64,000 bases of DNA from JACCXG01 sp963834305 (GCA_963834305.1 CAWIAX010000001.1:434001-498000); one strand, 5' to 3'. Counted from the first letter of the stretch, positions 33,967 to 42,515 are shown. The notes: generated by a model from the letters alone, not told the origin. Numbers and translations: made by a program.

Positions 33967-34320
33967 ATGACCCTGGCTCGCCAGGCGCTTGGATTCCGCG
34001 GGGAAGATCTGGCGGCGCGGGCGCTGGAGCGCCGGGGGTACGCAATTCTTGCCCGGCGCTACCGCACCCGCCATGGCGAAATCGACATCATTGCCGAGGA
34101 CCGCGGCACCCTGGTGTTCGTCGAGGTCAAGGCTCGAACAGACGACGAGTTCGGGACCGCGGCGGAGGCCGTGACCGCTTCAAAGCAGCGGCGGCTGCTG
34201 CGGATGGCGCGGCTCTACCTGGCCACCGCAACCGTCAACCGGCCCTGCCGGTTCGACGTCGTCGCCATCATGCTGGACCAGGGGGAGCCGGTGGTCGAGG
34301 TGTACACGAATGCGTTTTAG
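33967..34320 (+). CDS. UPF0102 protein YraN (endonuclease-like fold)
   Basis: 117 residues with the complete YraN pattern: GFRGEDLAARALERRGYAIL, RYRTRHGEIDIIAEDRGTLV and FVEVKARTDDEFGTAAEAVT. The GEID and EVK motif residues correspond to a Holliday-junction-resolvase-like nuclease fold, but the cellular role is not established. It sits 98 bases after the aminotransferase and is the last chromosomal gene before the low-complexity repeats and the tRNA pair. Confidence 0.88.
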   Translation: MTLARQALGFRGEDLAARALERRGYAILARRYRTRHGEIDIIAEDRGTLVFVEVKARTDDEFGTAAEAVTASKQRRLLRMARLYLATATVNRPCRFDVVAIMLDQGEPVVEVYTNAF

Positions 34321-34530
34321 AGCAACTGGGGAGCTGGGGAACTGGGGAGGTGGGGAACTAAGCGCCGAACGGAACGGGCGAGGTGCGGAGAGCGAGCGGA
34401 GTGCAGTGAGCCAATCGGGGTGCAGGGCCCCTGCGGCGACAGCAGAGCGAACGGAACGGAGCGAGCAGCGAAGAGCGAGCGGAGTGGAGTGAGCTAGTCG
34501 GGGTGCAGGGGACCCCGACGATCTAAAGAA
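34321..34530. repeat. Low-complexity intergenic repeats with a four-tract G-quadruplex motif
   Basis: Just past the yraN stop, four GGGG tracts separated by 4 bases each run from 34328 to 34355, a canonical G-quadruplex pattern on the + strand. Next, a 39-base imperfect direct repeat occurs at 34389-34427 and 34472-34510, with shared core AGAGCGAGCGGAGTG and end TCGGGGTGCAGGG. GAGCGAAC and GAGCGAGC units fill the space. No gene is present. The content recalls the TTGGG/GGAGCGAAGCG repeats near 4.3 and 5.6 kb. Confidence 0.7.
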
Positions 34531-34605
34531 TGGAGCGGGAAACGGGATTCGAACCCGCGACTTCGACCTTGGCAAGGTCGCACTCTACCACTGAGTTATT
34601 CCCGC
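34531..34605 (-). tRNA. tRNA-Gly (GCC anticodon)
   Basis: The reverse strand reads GCGGGAATAACTCAGTGG at the 5' end, the anticodon arm CCTTGCCAAGG with anticodon GCC, a T arm GCGGGTTCGAATCCCGT, a closing TTCCCGC that pairs with GCGGGAA, discriminator T and an encoded CCA. It is 75 bases including CCA. Confidence 0.96.
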
Positions 34606-34813
34606 GCCTGAGCGCAGGCGCTGCCGCCGGCAGCGCCCAACCGCCGTTCTTGAAGTCCCAATCGTACCACACGCGTTGCCGGGCGAGCAAATCGAGGCGG
34701 CTGAACGAGCTGGCGGCGCGCCTGGGCTGGTTGCGCCCGCGCCGGGCTCCGCCGTCATGGTAAGATTTCCCTTTGTCCCCGGTCGCAAGCCCGCCGCACA
34801 CGCAGTTCTGACC

Positions 34814-34888
<75 letters not shown>

Positions 34889-34903
34889 ACTTTCCTAGGA
34901 AAT

Positions 34904-36071
34904 TTAGAGACTGACTCTCAGGCGGGGACCGCGATCGGGCTCCACTGTGCCCGAATTGTGCCCATCACGGTCTGACGCTGGCGGGACTGGCTGAAGCGTG
35001 TTGAGCTTCTTCGCGGCCTCAACGAGGTCGCACTCGCTGACGATGTTGTAGCGCTCGAACACCGAGCGCGTCTTGTGTCCGGTCATCTGCATAGCGACGC
35101 GCTCGGGAATGCCGGCGCGCACCAGGTTGCGCACGGCGGTCCGTCGCAGGTCGTGCGGAATGCGACCCGGACAGCCCGCCTTCGTACATGCTGCTCGGAA
35201 CGCTTTGATGAACGTCGTGATCCGCTTGCCCTTCACCTTGCGGTTCGAGCGATTGAACACCCAGGGACAGATCACGTCCTCGGCCTTCAGGCGCTCGTGC
35301 TCGGTCTTCTGCTCCTCCAGAAGCTGCTCGCAGTGCGTCAGTGAAGGGAAAGGTGCGCCCCTCGTCGTTCTTCGTTGTGTGCGGGTCCAGGCGAACGACG
35401 CGAGCTTCGAAGTCGACGTGTCGCCACTGGAGCCGCAGCACCTCGCTCGGGATCCGCCAGCCAGTGATGTACGCGAACTGTACCGCCGGGACGAATCGCC
35501 GCCGGCAGGTGAGCGAGGATGCGGTCGAACTGCTCGCCGCTCGAAGAAGCCCGTACGCACGTTCCGTTCCTTCAGCATCGGGATGTGCGGCACGTGCATC
35601 AACTTGCCGTTCTGCCGCGCCAGGTTGAGGATTCGCTTCAGCGTCGTCAGCTCGCGGTTGATCTCGCCGTTGGAGACCTTCCGTTCCTGACGTTCGTCCA
35701 ACTCGCCAACGACCATCACGTCCTTCTGGCGCTTCAGGATGAACGCGTTTACGTCGGCAGTGCTGATCGTTGATAGGCGTCGACCACCGAAGTAGGGCAG
35801 CAGGTGCAGCCGAATCCGCCGCTCAAGCTCGTCGGCCGACCGCCGTCCGTTGACGGCGTATTCCGTCTTGAGATCGTCTGCAGCTTCATCGAACCGAATC
35901 CGATTCAGCTTCGGGTTGATCGGCAAGCCATGCGCGATGTCGCCCTCGCGGAGCTTCAGCAGATTGATCGCGTCGGATTCCCTGCGTACTGTGGCTCGAC
36001 TCCCTGATCGGCCGGCCGTTCCGGTAGTACTTGACCCACCAGACGGCGCCGCGCTTGTACGTCATGCCCAT
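34904..36071 (-). CDS. Tyrosine recombinase, integrase of element 1 (frameshifted)
   Basis: Site-specific integrase expected to recombine the tRNA-Cys attachment site. The N terminus from 36071 reads MGMTYKRGAVWWVKYYRNGR, an AP2-like arm-binding domain; the core-binding domain continues in another frame (ELERRIRLHLLPYFGGRRLS, INRELTTLKRILNLARQNG). The catalytic domain has LRLQWRHVDFEARVVRLDP (Arg region), IPHDLRRTAVRNLVRAG (HxxR) and MTGHKTRSVFERYNIV with the nucleophile Tyr. Breaks near 35990, 35500 and 35340 are probable single-base insertions. The gene reads toward attL and its stop is 16 bases from the repeat. Confidence 0.9.
34945..34964 (+). repeat. Candidate integrase arm-type site, left copy
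   Basis: CTGTGCCCGAATTGTGCCCA, itself two TGTGCCC units, lies 57 bases inside the left repeat of element 1 and overlaps the end of the integrase gene. A copy with one mismatch lies at 39779-39798, 142 bases inside the right repeat. Paired short repeats at this distance from both ends fit arm-type binding sites of tyrosine integrases. Confidence 0.5.
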
Positions 36072-36092
36072 TCGTTGTTCCTCCTTTGGTTA

Positions 36093-36338
36093 CTACGGGT
36101 GCAGTTGCGAAGTGTCGACCTCCTTCCAGCGTTCGATGAGTCGTTCAAGATCGCGCGAGTCGATCAGGATGCGTCGCATGACACGACCGTCGCGTGCGCG
36201 AGGGCTCGGGATGCGGACGGCGGGGATGTGTCCGTTGAGCACGAGGTCGCGCAACGTCCAATAGCTGCAGCCAAGATACGCCGCTGCTGTCCGAAGGTCC
36301 ATCAGCCGGCCACCTGGCGAAGTCGTTCGCTTCCGCAT
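36093..36338 (-). CDS. AlpA/MerR-like helix-turn-helix protein, probable excisionase
   Basis: 81 residues. The core MDLRTAAAYLGCSYWTLRDL with VLNGHIPAVRIPSP is the winged helix of the DNA-binding excise family: a first helix-turn-helix followed by a wing that reads a short site. It lies 21 bases upstream of the integrase on the same strand, the usual xis-int layout, so it most likely directs excision or regulates int. The 133-base structured segment A ends 31 bases upstream of its start. Confidence 0.8.
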   Translation of the reverse strand: MRKRTTSPGGRLMDLRTAAAYLGCSYWTLRDLVLNGHIPAVRIPSPRARDGRVMRRILIDSRDLERLIERWKEVDTSQLHP

Positions 36339-36369
36339 CGCACCTCTGTTGACGAACGGAATTCTCGTC

Positions 36370-36502
36370 GGCCATCACGTAAGTGCCAGGACCGCGCTCG
36401 ACCGAGCGATTCGTCAAGGCCGAAGCCCGCGTTCCGCGGGTCGAGCGAAGCGAGAGCCTTGACGAACGCGAGGCGAGCGCCAGAATCAACGACGTGATGG
36501 CC
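36370..36502 (-). ncRNA. Structured segment A (candidate leader RNA or DNA fold), element 1
   Basis: 133 bases closed by a perfect 11-bp inverted repeat GGCCATCACGT (36370-36380) / ACGTGATGGCC (36492-36502). Nested inside are GCGCTCG (36394-36400) with CGAGCGC (36474-36480), TTCGTCAAGGC (36410-36420) with GCCTTGACGAA (36456-36466), and the hairpin CCCGC-GTTCC-GCGGG (36426-36440) followed by TCGAGCGAAGCGA. The same nested plan, the same 133-base length and conserved loop bases occur in segment B at 42516-42648 with compensatory changes. In both cases it sits just 5' of a leftward gene, here the HTH gene. Confidence 0.6.
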
Positions 36503-37403
36503 GTCCGGAACTTCGCGGTGAGCTGAGGACCGCTGCAGTGAAGATTCAGAGGATGGTTCGCGCTACGACTCGAGGCCGATTGCGCGTCCATTGCGGCGCA
36601 GTGTGTGAAGCAGTCCTCGCTTCCGTCGCGTGCGTCAACGAACGCTCGCAGACGGCCACGAAGATCTTCTCGGAAGATAGGCCTCGGTTATGTCGCTTGT
36701 CAATCACGAAGATCGCGCAATTTGCGCTCAGCAATGATCGTTGCATCGTGCATCCGGCGGAATTTCCCGACAGGGAACGTCGTATCGTACGTCGCTGCGT
36801 CTCTCAACGCGAAGACGATTTCTGCCGGACGAAGTTGCTCACGCCGTTTTCGCGGCGTGTCCAACGCAAGTCTTGCGATAAGTCCGATTGTGCTCGACGC
36901 AGGCGCCGAGATTGAACGTTCCGCGCAGTACCCCTTGATTCCGCACGACGGGACCAAGCGACGAACACGAGTAGCGCTCGTTCTTCCGGGAAGACCGAGA
37001 CTTCCCGGCGTCACGCCGCGCGGTCACCTTCGTCCGGACAAGTGGGGGCGTGAGCGACCCCCGTCTGAATGGGTCCGGGGCCGCCTCCCGGGGGTGGCAG
37101 AGGGGGTCGCTCACGCCCCCAGCTCGCGATCCACCATCATCCGCGCGGCGTCCGCGGCGGCACAGAACGCCGCCGCATTCTCGATGACTGCGACAGCGCA
37201 TCGCCTTGTCCGCCAGTAGTTTGCGGTTGCACTGATCGTCCGCGAGGCGCGGCCTCAGCGTCGTCGATCCGGTGTCCAGTTCAGCGGCTAGAGGGGGGAC
37301 AACTCATACCGGAGGCGTTGTCCCCCCTTTCGTCCCCCGTGTCCCTCCGCGACGGCTGCGATAAACTGACTCTGACGCTGACCGTAACCAGGGGGCGAGC
37401 GAG
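36503..37403. other. 900-base stretch of element 1 without a confident gene
   Basis: No reading frame here resembles a known protein. On the minus strand, ending at 37111, is a short possible C-terminal coding piece (NRKLLADKAM, then AVAVIENAAAFCAAADAARM, MVDRELGA) that becomes continuous if one C is removed near 37190; it has no clear start and may be a remnant. Its stop codon falls inside the right arm of the inverted repeat at 37044-37120. Base composition between 36540 and 37000 is lower in GC than the chromosome. Confidence 0.5.
37044..37120. repeat. Perfect 19-bp inverted repeat with 39-base spacer
   Basis: GGGGGCGTGAGCGACCCCC (37044-37062) and GGGGGTCGCTCACGCCCCC (37102-37120) are exact reverse complements. 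The stem would be very stable. There is no T-run next to it, so it is not a typical terminator; it could be a recombination, origin-like or protein-binding site, or a transcription block between the leftward int-xis side and the rightward toxin-antitoxin side. Confidence 0.85.
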
Positions 37404-37628
37404 ATGAAGGAGACCGACCCGGTCATTCACAGCGACCCGGAGATCATGGGCGGCACGCCCGTGTTCGTCGGCACCCGTGTGCCGCTTGCGACGCTCCTGG
37501 ATTACCTCGAGGCAGGTCAGCCTTTATCCGAGTTCCTGGAGGACTTTCCGACGGTCACCAGGGAGCAGGCAGTAGCCGCTTTGGAGCAGGCCAAGGAGGC
37601 GCTCCTCGCCCGTGCGCGTCCTGCTTGA
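37404..37628 (+). CDS. DUF433 antitoxin-like protein
   Basis: 74 residues with the DUF433 helix-turn-helix pattern: VIHSDPEIMGGTPVFVGTRV, PLATLLDYLEAGQPLSEFLE, and FPTVTREQAVAALEQAKEAL. DUF433 proteins are found paired with DUF5615 PIN-like proteins and are thought to be the antitoxin and autorepressor. The gene overlaps the next one by 17 bases. It should act in the cytoplasm, holding the partner inactive and repressing the operon. Confidence 0.88.
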   Translation: MKETDPVIHSDPEIMGGTPVFVGTRVPLATLLDYLEAGQPLSEFLEDFPTVTREQAVAALEQAKEALLARARPA

Positions 37629-37932
37629 CGAGTGCGTCCCGAAGCGGCTGAAAAGCGAGCTCGTCGGCCACGATGCGAGAACCGTCCAGGAGATGGGATG
37701 GGCCGGCAAGCGCAACGGCGAGCTCCTCGCAGCGGCGGCCGCTGAATTCGACGCGTTTCTGACCGTCGACCGCAACTTGGCGTTCCAGCAGGACCTCTCA
37801 GGTTTCGACGTGGCTGTCATTGTCTTGATTGCGGAGACGAACCGTTTCGAAGAGCTGCGAGCGCTCACCCCACGGCTTCTCGCCGTCATCGGCTCCGCGA
37901 AGCGGAGAACGATCACCTTCGTCGGTCGATGA
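37612..37932 (+). CDS. DUF5615 PIN-like toxin
   Basis: 106 residues. DUF5615 is a PIN-related nuclease fold. Acidic residues expected at the metal site are visible: LLDECVPKRL at the N terminus, then DARTVQEMGWAGKRNGELLA and FDAFLTVDRNLAFQQDLSGF. It overlaps the DUF433 gene at its start and its TGA overlaps the ATG of the next gene (ATGA). As part of a type II toxin-antitoxin-like pair it is predicted to be an RNase; this has not been shown for this protein. Confidence 0.87.
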   Translation: MRVLLDECVPKRLKSELVGHDARTVQEMGWAGKRNGELLAAAAAEFDAFLTVDRNLAFQQDLSGFDVAVIVLIAETNRFEELRALTPRLLAVIGSAKRRTITFVGR

Positions 37933-39747
37933 TCGAAAAACTCCCACTGTCAAATGAACAGACACCTGGCCGAGAGGCGTCTCGCACCGCCTTGCTGTCG
38001 GCATGCTTACTCGGTGGGCTGGCACTCGTGGCGTACTTGCGTCGTACTCCGAAGAAGAAAAATGGGGCCGCAGTTGAATCACGGGACCTCGGGGCGGTAA
38101 ATACGGTTCAGCTCGAGGAGCGCCAAGCGATCGAACACCATCTACACCACCCTGCGCGGCCGACCGATCCGTCAGCGTTGACGACGTACTTCGGGTACTC
38201 TCGCGGAAATCTTCGCCGGGCTGATTGCCCTGCTGGCCGGTGGTGCGGTCGCGTACGTTGTCTTTCTGAACGATCGGAGGACTCAGTTCGAGGACAGCAT
38301 CCAACAACATCGATTTGAGATTCGAAAGCAGCTGCTGGAGCTCCGAGAGGGATGGACGAACCTTCATGGGCTCACGCTTCTTCCGGATGAATTCGACTTG
38401 GCGTTGCGCAGAAACTATCCAGGGCTCAGCGGCGCTCCTCTTCTCAACAAAGTCAGTCAGGATGTGGCGTTCCTGAATGAACCGCTCGCCCGAACCCTGG
38501 CGGAGATGCCGAAGGGGAAAACGCTGGGTCCCGGAAGAGGTCGCGTCTACGTTTGGGTCTCTCATGAAGCTGTAGCGATTCTCACTCGCGGCCTTATATC
38601 TGCAGCACCCTCATCGAATGAGGTCTTCCCATCCAAACCGACACCAGGATTTGCTGAGTGGCGTCGGGATTTCGAAGCGTTGCGTGGAACCCTGACGGTT
38701 GGCGAATGGTTCCGATCAGAATTGCTGGACGAGTTTGTTCAGTCTTTGAGCGCCCTGCCCGAGTGGCAGTCGACGCAAATTCGAACCCGTGTGACCGCAG
38801 CGGTTGAACTTCTTGGTCGACAAAGAAGATTGATCGACGTGCGACTGAATGAAATCGACGAACTTGAGTTGACCTCCTCCCGCTATCGCGTAAGCGACGC
38901 ACTGACCGGCCAGTTCATTGGTTGGCTATCAGCTGCATTCGTCCTGGGCGTGCTCGTTCCGCTCTCGACAATCCTGTTGCGACGTTGGCAGACACGGACG
39001 ATGGCGGGCTTTGTGGGGGTCGCCGCCCTGGTGCCATTGGGGGTGGCGGTGTGGATCTTTGTGCGCTCAGTGCCGGATGTGCCCACTACCATCGAAGCCG
39101 ATTATCTCGAGTCGCGATGGTACGAGCCCCTGCATCGCCGGCTGAGTGAAGATGGGCAAAGACTCGCCGCAGCGGGTCCTCTTGATCGTCGAGCGTTCTT
39201 GGAGGCTGAGAGTGCTGCCGCTGCCGACCACTTTTCTCAGGATGTGCAGGCAGCTCTCGCGGAGTACATCAAAGCTACCGACGGGTACAACAGAATTGCT
39301 CTGGAACTCGCGACGAGGATCTTGGATCGAGTGAGGGCAGATCGCACGTACAGCAGCTTGCCGTCGCCGCCTGCGTCAGAGCCCGGACAGGTTAGCTCAG
39401 GCCACAGCTTGCCAATCGTCAAGATCCTCGACGCGACGTATGTTCGTCAGACGTTCACCAATGTTGCGCAGCGGCCACCAGACTCGTTCTCACTGATGAC
39501 CCACGGAACGACCGCCACAACAAGGGAGCATGCGCCCGTTTCAGGACGTGCCGTGGTGGCACGTCGACTGGAAATTGAGCGGTTATTCGGCGCGATCCGC
39601 GCAGATGTATGTGCCTCGCCGTCAGTACTTGCCTTCGACAGCGCCCGTCGAGCCGCCGACGATGCGCGGTTGAAGCTCGCCGCAACTCTTCGGGCCAATG
39701 AACCCGTAAAGCGTGAAGACTTCGGAGCGGCGTGCGTGCTTCAGTGA
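37929..39747 (+). CDS. Large membrane protein of unknown function, coupled to the toxin-antitoxin pair (one frameshift)
   Basis: The ATG overlaps the stop of the DUF5615 gene (ATGA). The first frame runs to 38318 and a second from about 38182 to the stop; removing one G near 38208 joins them, and the total length then fits exactly 605 residues. Predicted membrane helices: about 21-37 (ALLSACLLGGLALVAYL), 95-116 (EIFAGLIALLAGGAVAYVVF), 327-350 (FIGWLSAAFVLGVLVPLSTI) and 357-378 (FVGVAALVPLGVAVWIF). The region between helices 2 and 3 and the C-terminal 220 residues are soluble and mostly helical. No known family is recognised. Lower GC than the chromosome indicates acquisition with the element. 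Confidence 0.75.
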
Positions 39748-39778
39748 ACCTCCGCCGAATTGATGCGCGATTGTTCAG

Positions 39779-39798
39779 CTGTGCCCGAACTGTGCCCA
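39779..39798 (+). repeat. Candidate integrase arm-type site, right copy
   Basis: CTGTGCCCGAACTGTGCCCA, one mismatch from 34945-34964 and in the same orientation. It lies in the 192-base gap between the membrane protein gene and the right 45-bp repeat, where I see no gene. Confidence 0.5.
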
Positions 39799-39939
39799 CG
39801 GCGATCCGACCCTGCCCAGTTTCCACCAACGCCACACACGCTGAGCGCCGAGCATCGATTCGCGTATCGCAGTGAGCCCGTGAGATTTGAAGCCAGATCG
39901 CCCATCTTGGGGATCGTGAGAAGACGACCGGGGATGGCC

Positions 39940-39984
39940 CTGCAAAACCTCCATCCCCGGTTCAAATCCGGGCGGCGCCTCCAA
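39940..39984 (+). repeat. att repeat, copy 2 (right end of element 1, left end of element 2)
   Basis: Exact 45-base copy of the 3' part of tRNA-Cys (34844-34888). The 5' half of a tRNA is absent, so this is not a gene. It separates two integrase-bearing segments, which shows tandem integration at one site. A third copy that should close element 2 is not found in the window. Confidence 0.95.
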
Positions 39985-40006
39985 TCCTAAATCTCAGTTA
40001 ACACTG

Positions 40007-41214
40007 TCACTTGCGGGCTGTAGCGCTTGCGAGCCCGTTCTCCGATTCGAGACCATTCGGGACCAATTGCGCGAACAATCGCTCTTCGACCGCCTCGATC
40101 GCCTCGCGGTGCGACGCGTCGACGACGTGCGTGTAGATGTTCAGCGTCGTCGAAATGCTCGCGTGCCCGAGCTGCTCCTGCGCGATCTTCGACCGGCACG
40201 TTGAGGTCGTTGAGCAGCGACGAATGGATGTGGCGGAACTGATGCCACGTCACCCGTCCGAGCCCCGCCGTCGTCCGCTGCCGGTTGCAGCACGTTCGTC
40301 AGCAGCTTCGACTCCCGCAACGGATCGCCCTTGCGGTTGCCGAACACCAGGTCGTCTGGCCCTTGCCGCGTCACGCGGTCACGATGCGCGACTGAGCGCC
40401 TTGACGGCGTGCGGACCCAGCGGAATCGTCCGCAGCGCCCGCTGCGTCTTCGGCGACTGAAACTTGCCCTCGAACACCGACTCGCGCACCGCCAGCGTGC
40501 CGATCTCCAGATCGAGCGCCGACCACCGCAGCGCCAGCAGCTCGCCGATGCGCAAGCCCGTCGCCGCGATCAGGCTCACCATCGTGCGATGCGGTTCGTC
40601 GAGCTGCTCGAGCAGCTTCGCGAAGTCGTCCCCGGCGATCATCGCGGGCTTCTCCTTCAGCGCCTTCTGCGGGAACTTCACGCCCCGCGCCGGGTTCGCC
40701 TGGAGATACCCGTATTCGACCGCCGATTCGAGGATGCTCGAGAGCAGCACCCACGAATTCCGAACCGTCTGCCAGCCGGCGCCGCTGCCGGAACTTCTCG
40801 GCGACCCATTGCTGAATCGCGAGCCGGTCGATGTCGCGCAGCGGCGCCAGTCCCGCCACGCGGGCAGCACGTGGACTCGCAGCACCGTCTTGTAGCCGTG
40901 CTGCGTTGACGCGCTTGAAGGTCGGCAACACCAGCACCTTCCATTGCTGTTCGACGAACGCGCCGAACGTCATGGACGACTTCCGGCCTGCTGGTGCCTT
41001 GGTTCACCGGCCGCAGCCGTTCGTCCAGCTTCGACCTGCGCGTCCCGCCGCGTCGGCAAGATCCGCAACGGAGCCGAGCAGTCTCCGCCCGCTGGATCCG
41101 TCCGACCGTGCCGTCCGTCGAGCAACACGTCCTCGCGCCAGCGCGCGACCCACACCTTGCGGCGCTTGCCGATCTTCGATACAGCTGTCCTGTCTGAAAT
41201 CTTCGACGAGCCAC
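40007..41214 (-). CDS. Tyrosine recombinase, integrase of element 2 (frameshifted)
   Basis: About 400 residues across several frames. The GTG at 41214 has an ideal AAGGAGG ribosome site 6-8 bases upstream and gives an arm-binding N terminus (KRRKVWVARWREDVLLDG). The SAM-like core domain starts MTFGAFVEQQWKVLVLPTFK. The catalytic part has MVSLIAATGLRIGELLALRW with the first Arg, DDLVFGNRKGDPLRESKLL, then TWHQFRHIHSSLLNDLNVPV (HxxR), and ends ASATARK with the TGA at 40007. Breaks are probable single-base insertions. It differs in sequence from the element 1 integrase but reads in the same direction next to the same att core. Confidence 0.87.
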
Positions 41215-41267
41215 GTCCGACCTCCTTGCAGAAGCTGGCTCGCCCTGCGTCTCTGGTGCGGTCAAAG

Positions 41268-41549
41268 CTACCGTCGCAGGGCCGCGGCGGTCAACGGCGG
41301 GCGCGGATCGCGTGTCGATTCGGCCCGTTTTGCATCGACGTAGGCGCGTAGATCGCGCGCGTCGAAGCGGAGATACTTCCCGAGCTTCACAACAGGCAGA
41401 CGGTCCTGGGCCTCCGGCCGCACGTGCTCGTAGACCCACGACACCGAGACCTTGAGGAATCGAGCGGCGTCTTGCGGAGTGAGGAGCGAGTCGTCTCCTG
41501 GATCTACGCTGAAGGTCGAGACCGTCCCGATTTCGTGGGCGCCGGACAT
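41268..41549 (-). CDS. Helix-turn-helix protein, probable excisionase of element 2
   Basis: 93 residues. ATG at 41549 is chosen over an earlier start because GGAGG lies 6 bases upstream. The core LLTPQDAARFLKVSVSWVYE, HVRPEAQDRLPVVKLGKYLR and FDARDLRAYVDAKR is the HTH_17/excisionase pattern, with a wing ending in LGKYLRFDARDL. It is 54 bases upstream of the integrase on the same strand, as in element 1. Confidence 0.82.
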   Translation of the reverse strand: MSGAHEIGTVSTFSVDPGDDSLLTPQDAARFLKVSVSWVYEHVRPEAQDRLPVVKLGKYLRFDARDLRAYVDAKRAESTRDPRPPLTAAALRR

Positions 41550-41592
41550 AAAAGCCTCCGAAGATCCGAATGCAATCGTCAAGAGGGGTAGC

Positions 41593-41612
41593 GGATGCCC
41601 CGAAGGGCATCC
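41593..41612 (-). terminator. Strong UUCG-loop hairpin, possible terminator
   Basis: On the minus strand GGATGCCC-TTCG-GGGCATCC is a perfect 8-bp stem with a UUCG tetraloop, extendable to 11 bp with one G-T pair. It lies between the leftward gene ending at 41712 and the HTH gene starting at 41549. The downstream tract is CCCCTCTTG, with only a weak T-run, so intrinsic termination is likely but not certain. Confidence 0.45.
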
Positions 41613-41711
41613 ACTACTCGCTACGGCTATCGTTCAACTGTCGCGACAATGTCCTCGTACTCTGGCGTACGTCTGCAGCACGAGATCGCGCACACGTTGC
41701 TATGAATCCGC

Positions 41712-42026
41712 CTATGACGCAGCCCTGACGGGCACCCCCGACTGCTCGTCGTACGCGCGGAGCAGGAGATCGCGAACGTGGTTCTGCGCCGTCGGATCGT
41801 CTGATCGCCGCGGAGCAACGCGAAGTTGCGTCTTGTCGCCGTGCACGATGAACTGGCGCGCCGGGAACGTGACGTTGCGGCCGGGGCCGTCGCGCCGTCC
41901 CCAGACGGCGAAGCCCACCAGCTTGAGGCCGGCGAGCTCGCCGCCGATGAAGTGAATCTCTGCGTCCGCGAGCTTGTCGGCGGGCTTCCGGTGTTCGTTG
42001 CGGAGAATCTTGACTTCGATGTTCAT
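41712..42026 (-). CDS. Unrecognised 104-residue protein of element 2
   Basis: MNIEVKILRNEHRKPADKLA followed by a beta-rich stretch GGELAGLKLVGFAVWGRRDG and PGRNVTFPARQFIVHGDKT, with an acidic/Arg-rich C terminus. GGAGG lies 6 bases upstream of the ATG at 42026. The strand pattern loosely resembles SpoVG-like small regulators, but I do not see the signature, so no function is given. A GC-rich hairpin (42045-42068) lies between it and the upstream gene. Confidence 0.7.
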   Translation of the reverse strand: MNIEVKILRNEHRKPADKLADAEIHFIGGELAGLKLVGFAVWGRRDGPGRNVTFPARQFIVHGDKTQLRVAPRRSDDPTAQNHVRDLLLRAYDEQSGVPVRAAS

Positions 42027-42044
42027 GACGTCCCTCCGAGAAGT

Positions 42045-42068
42045 GGCCCGACCGCGATCGGCCGGGCC
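42045..42068. other. GC-rich hairpin between two element 2 genes
   Basis: GGCCCGACCG-CGAT-CGGCCGGGCC, a 10-bp stem with one mismatch, in the 60-base gap between the leftward genes ending at 42087 and starting at 42026. There is no T-run. It may separate or attenuate the two genes. Confidence 0.4.
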
Positions 42069-42086
42069 TGGTCGTTCGTTGCGTTG

Positions 42087-42462
42087 CTATGCGTTTGCGA
42101 GTGCGAGGTCCGTCGCCGGCGAACCGATCCGGTTCCACAGCCAGTGCTGCAGCGTGTTCACGCCAACGAGCACGGGATCGGCCGGCGCGAAGAGATAGCC
42201 CCGTTCGCGATATCGCGCGCGCTGCCACGCCAGCTCGGTGCCGTCCACGAGCACGAGCCGCGCCGGATGCACTTCGCGCGGCGCGTCGAGCGAGATCGGG
42301 TCCGCAGCCATGCCCGACACGTCCGAGAGCGGCGCCGGTGTGGAGCGTGACCGTCGCCGGCGCGTCGAGCCGTGCGGGTGCGGTGGTGATGAACGCGTGA
42401 TACAGGCGCGTCTCTCGTCCGATCGTTACCTCGATGCTGGGTGTGATCGTCGGGGCGTACAT
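42087..42462 (-). CDS. Unrecognised protein downstream of segment B (one frameshift)
   Basis: The ATG at 42462 has AAAGGAGAG just upstream. The N-terminal frame reads MYAPTITPSIEVTIGRETRL, YHAFITTAPARLDAPATVTL; after a break near 42340 the second frame reads PISLDAPREVHPARLVLVDG, TELAWQRARYRERGYLFAPA, DPVLVGVNTLQHWLWNRIG. The repaired length is about 124 residues. No family is recognised. It is the first gene after segment B, which ends 53 bases upstream of its start. Confidence 0.65.
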
Positions 42463-42515
42463 GGTTCTCTCCTTTCCGTTGCTGTCGAGTGCGTTGCTGT
42501 CGTCGGGTGCATGCC

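Noticed and set aside
36605..37219. Plus-strand open frames in the centre of element 1
   Set aside because: Composition is Arg/Ser/Pro-rich with no recognisable motif or ribosome site, and the frame runs through the 19-bp inverted repeat.
39940..39984. A second tRNA-Cys
   Set aside because: Only the 3' part from the anticodon loop onward is present; the D arm and 5' acceptor strand are missing, so it is an attachment-site duplicate.
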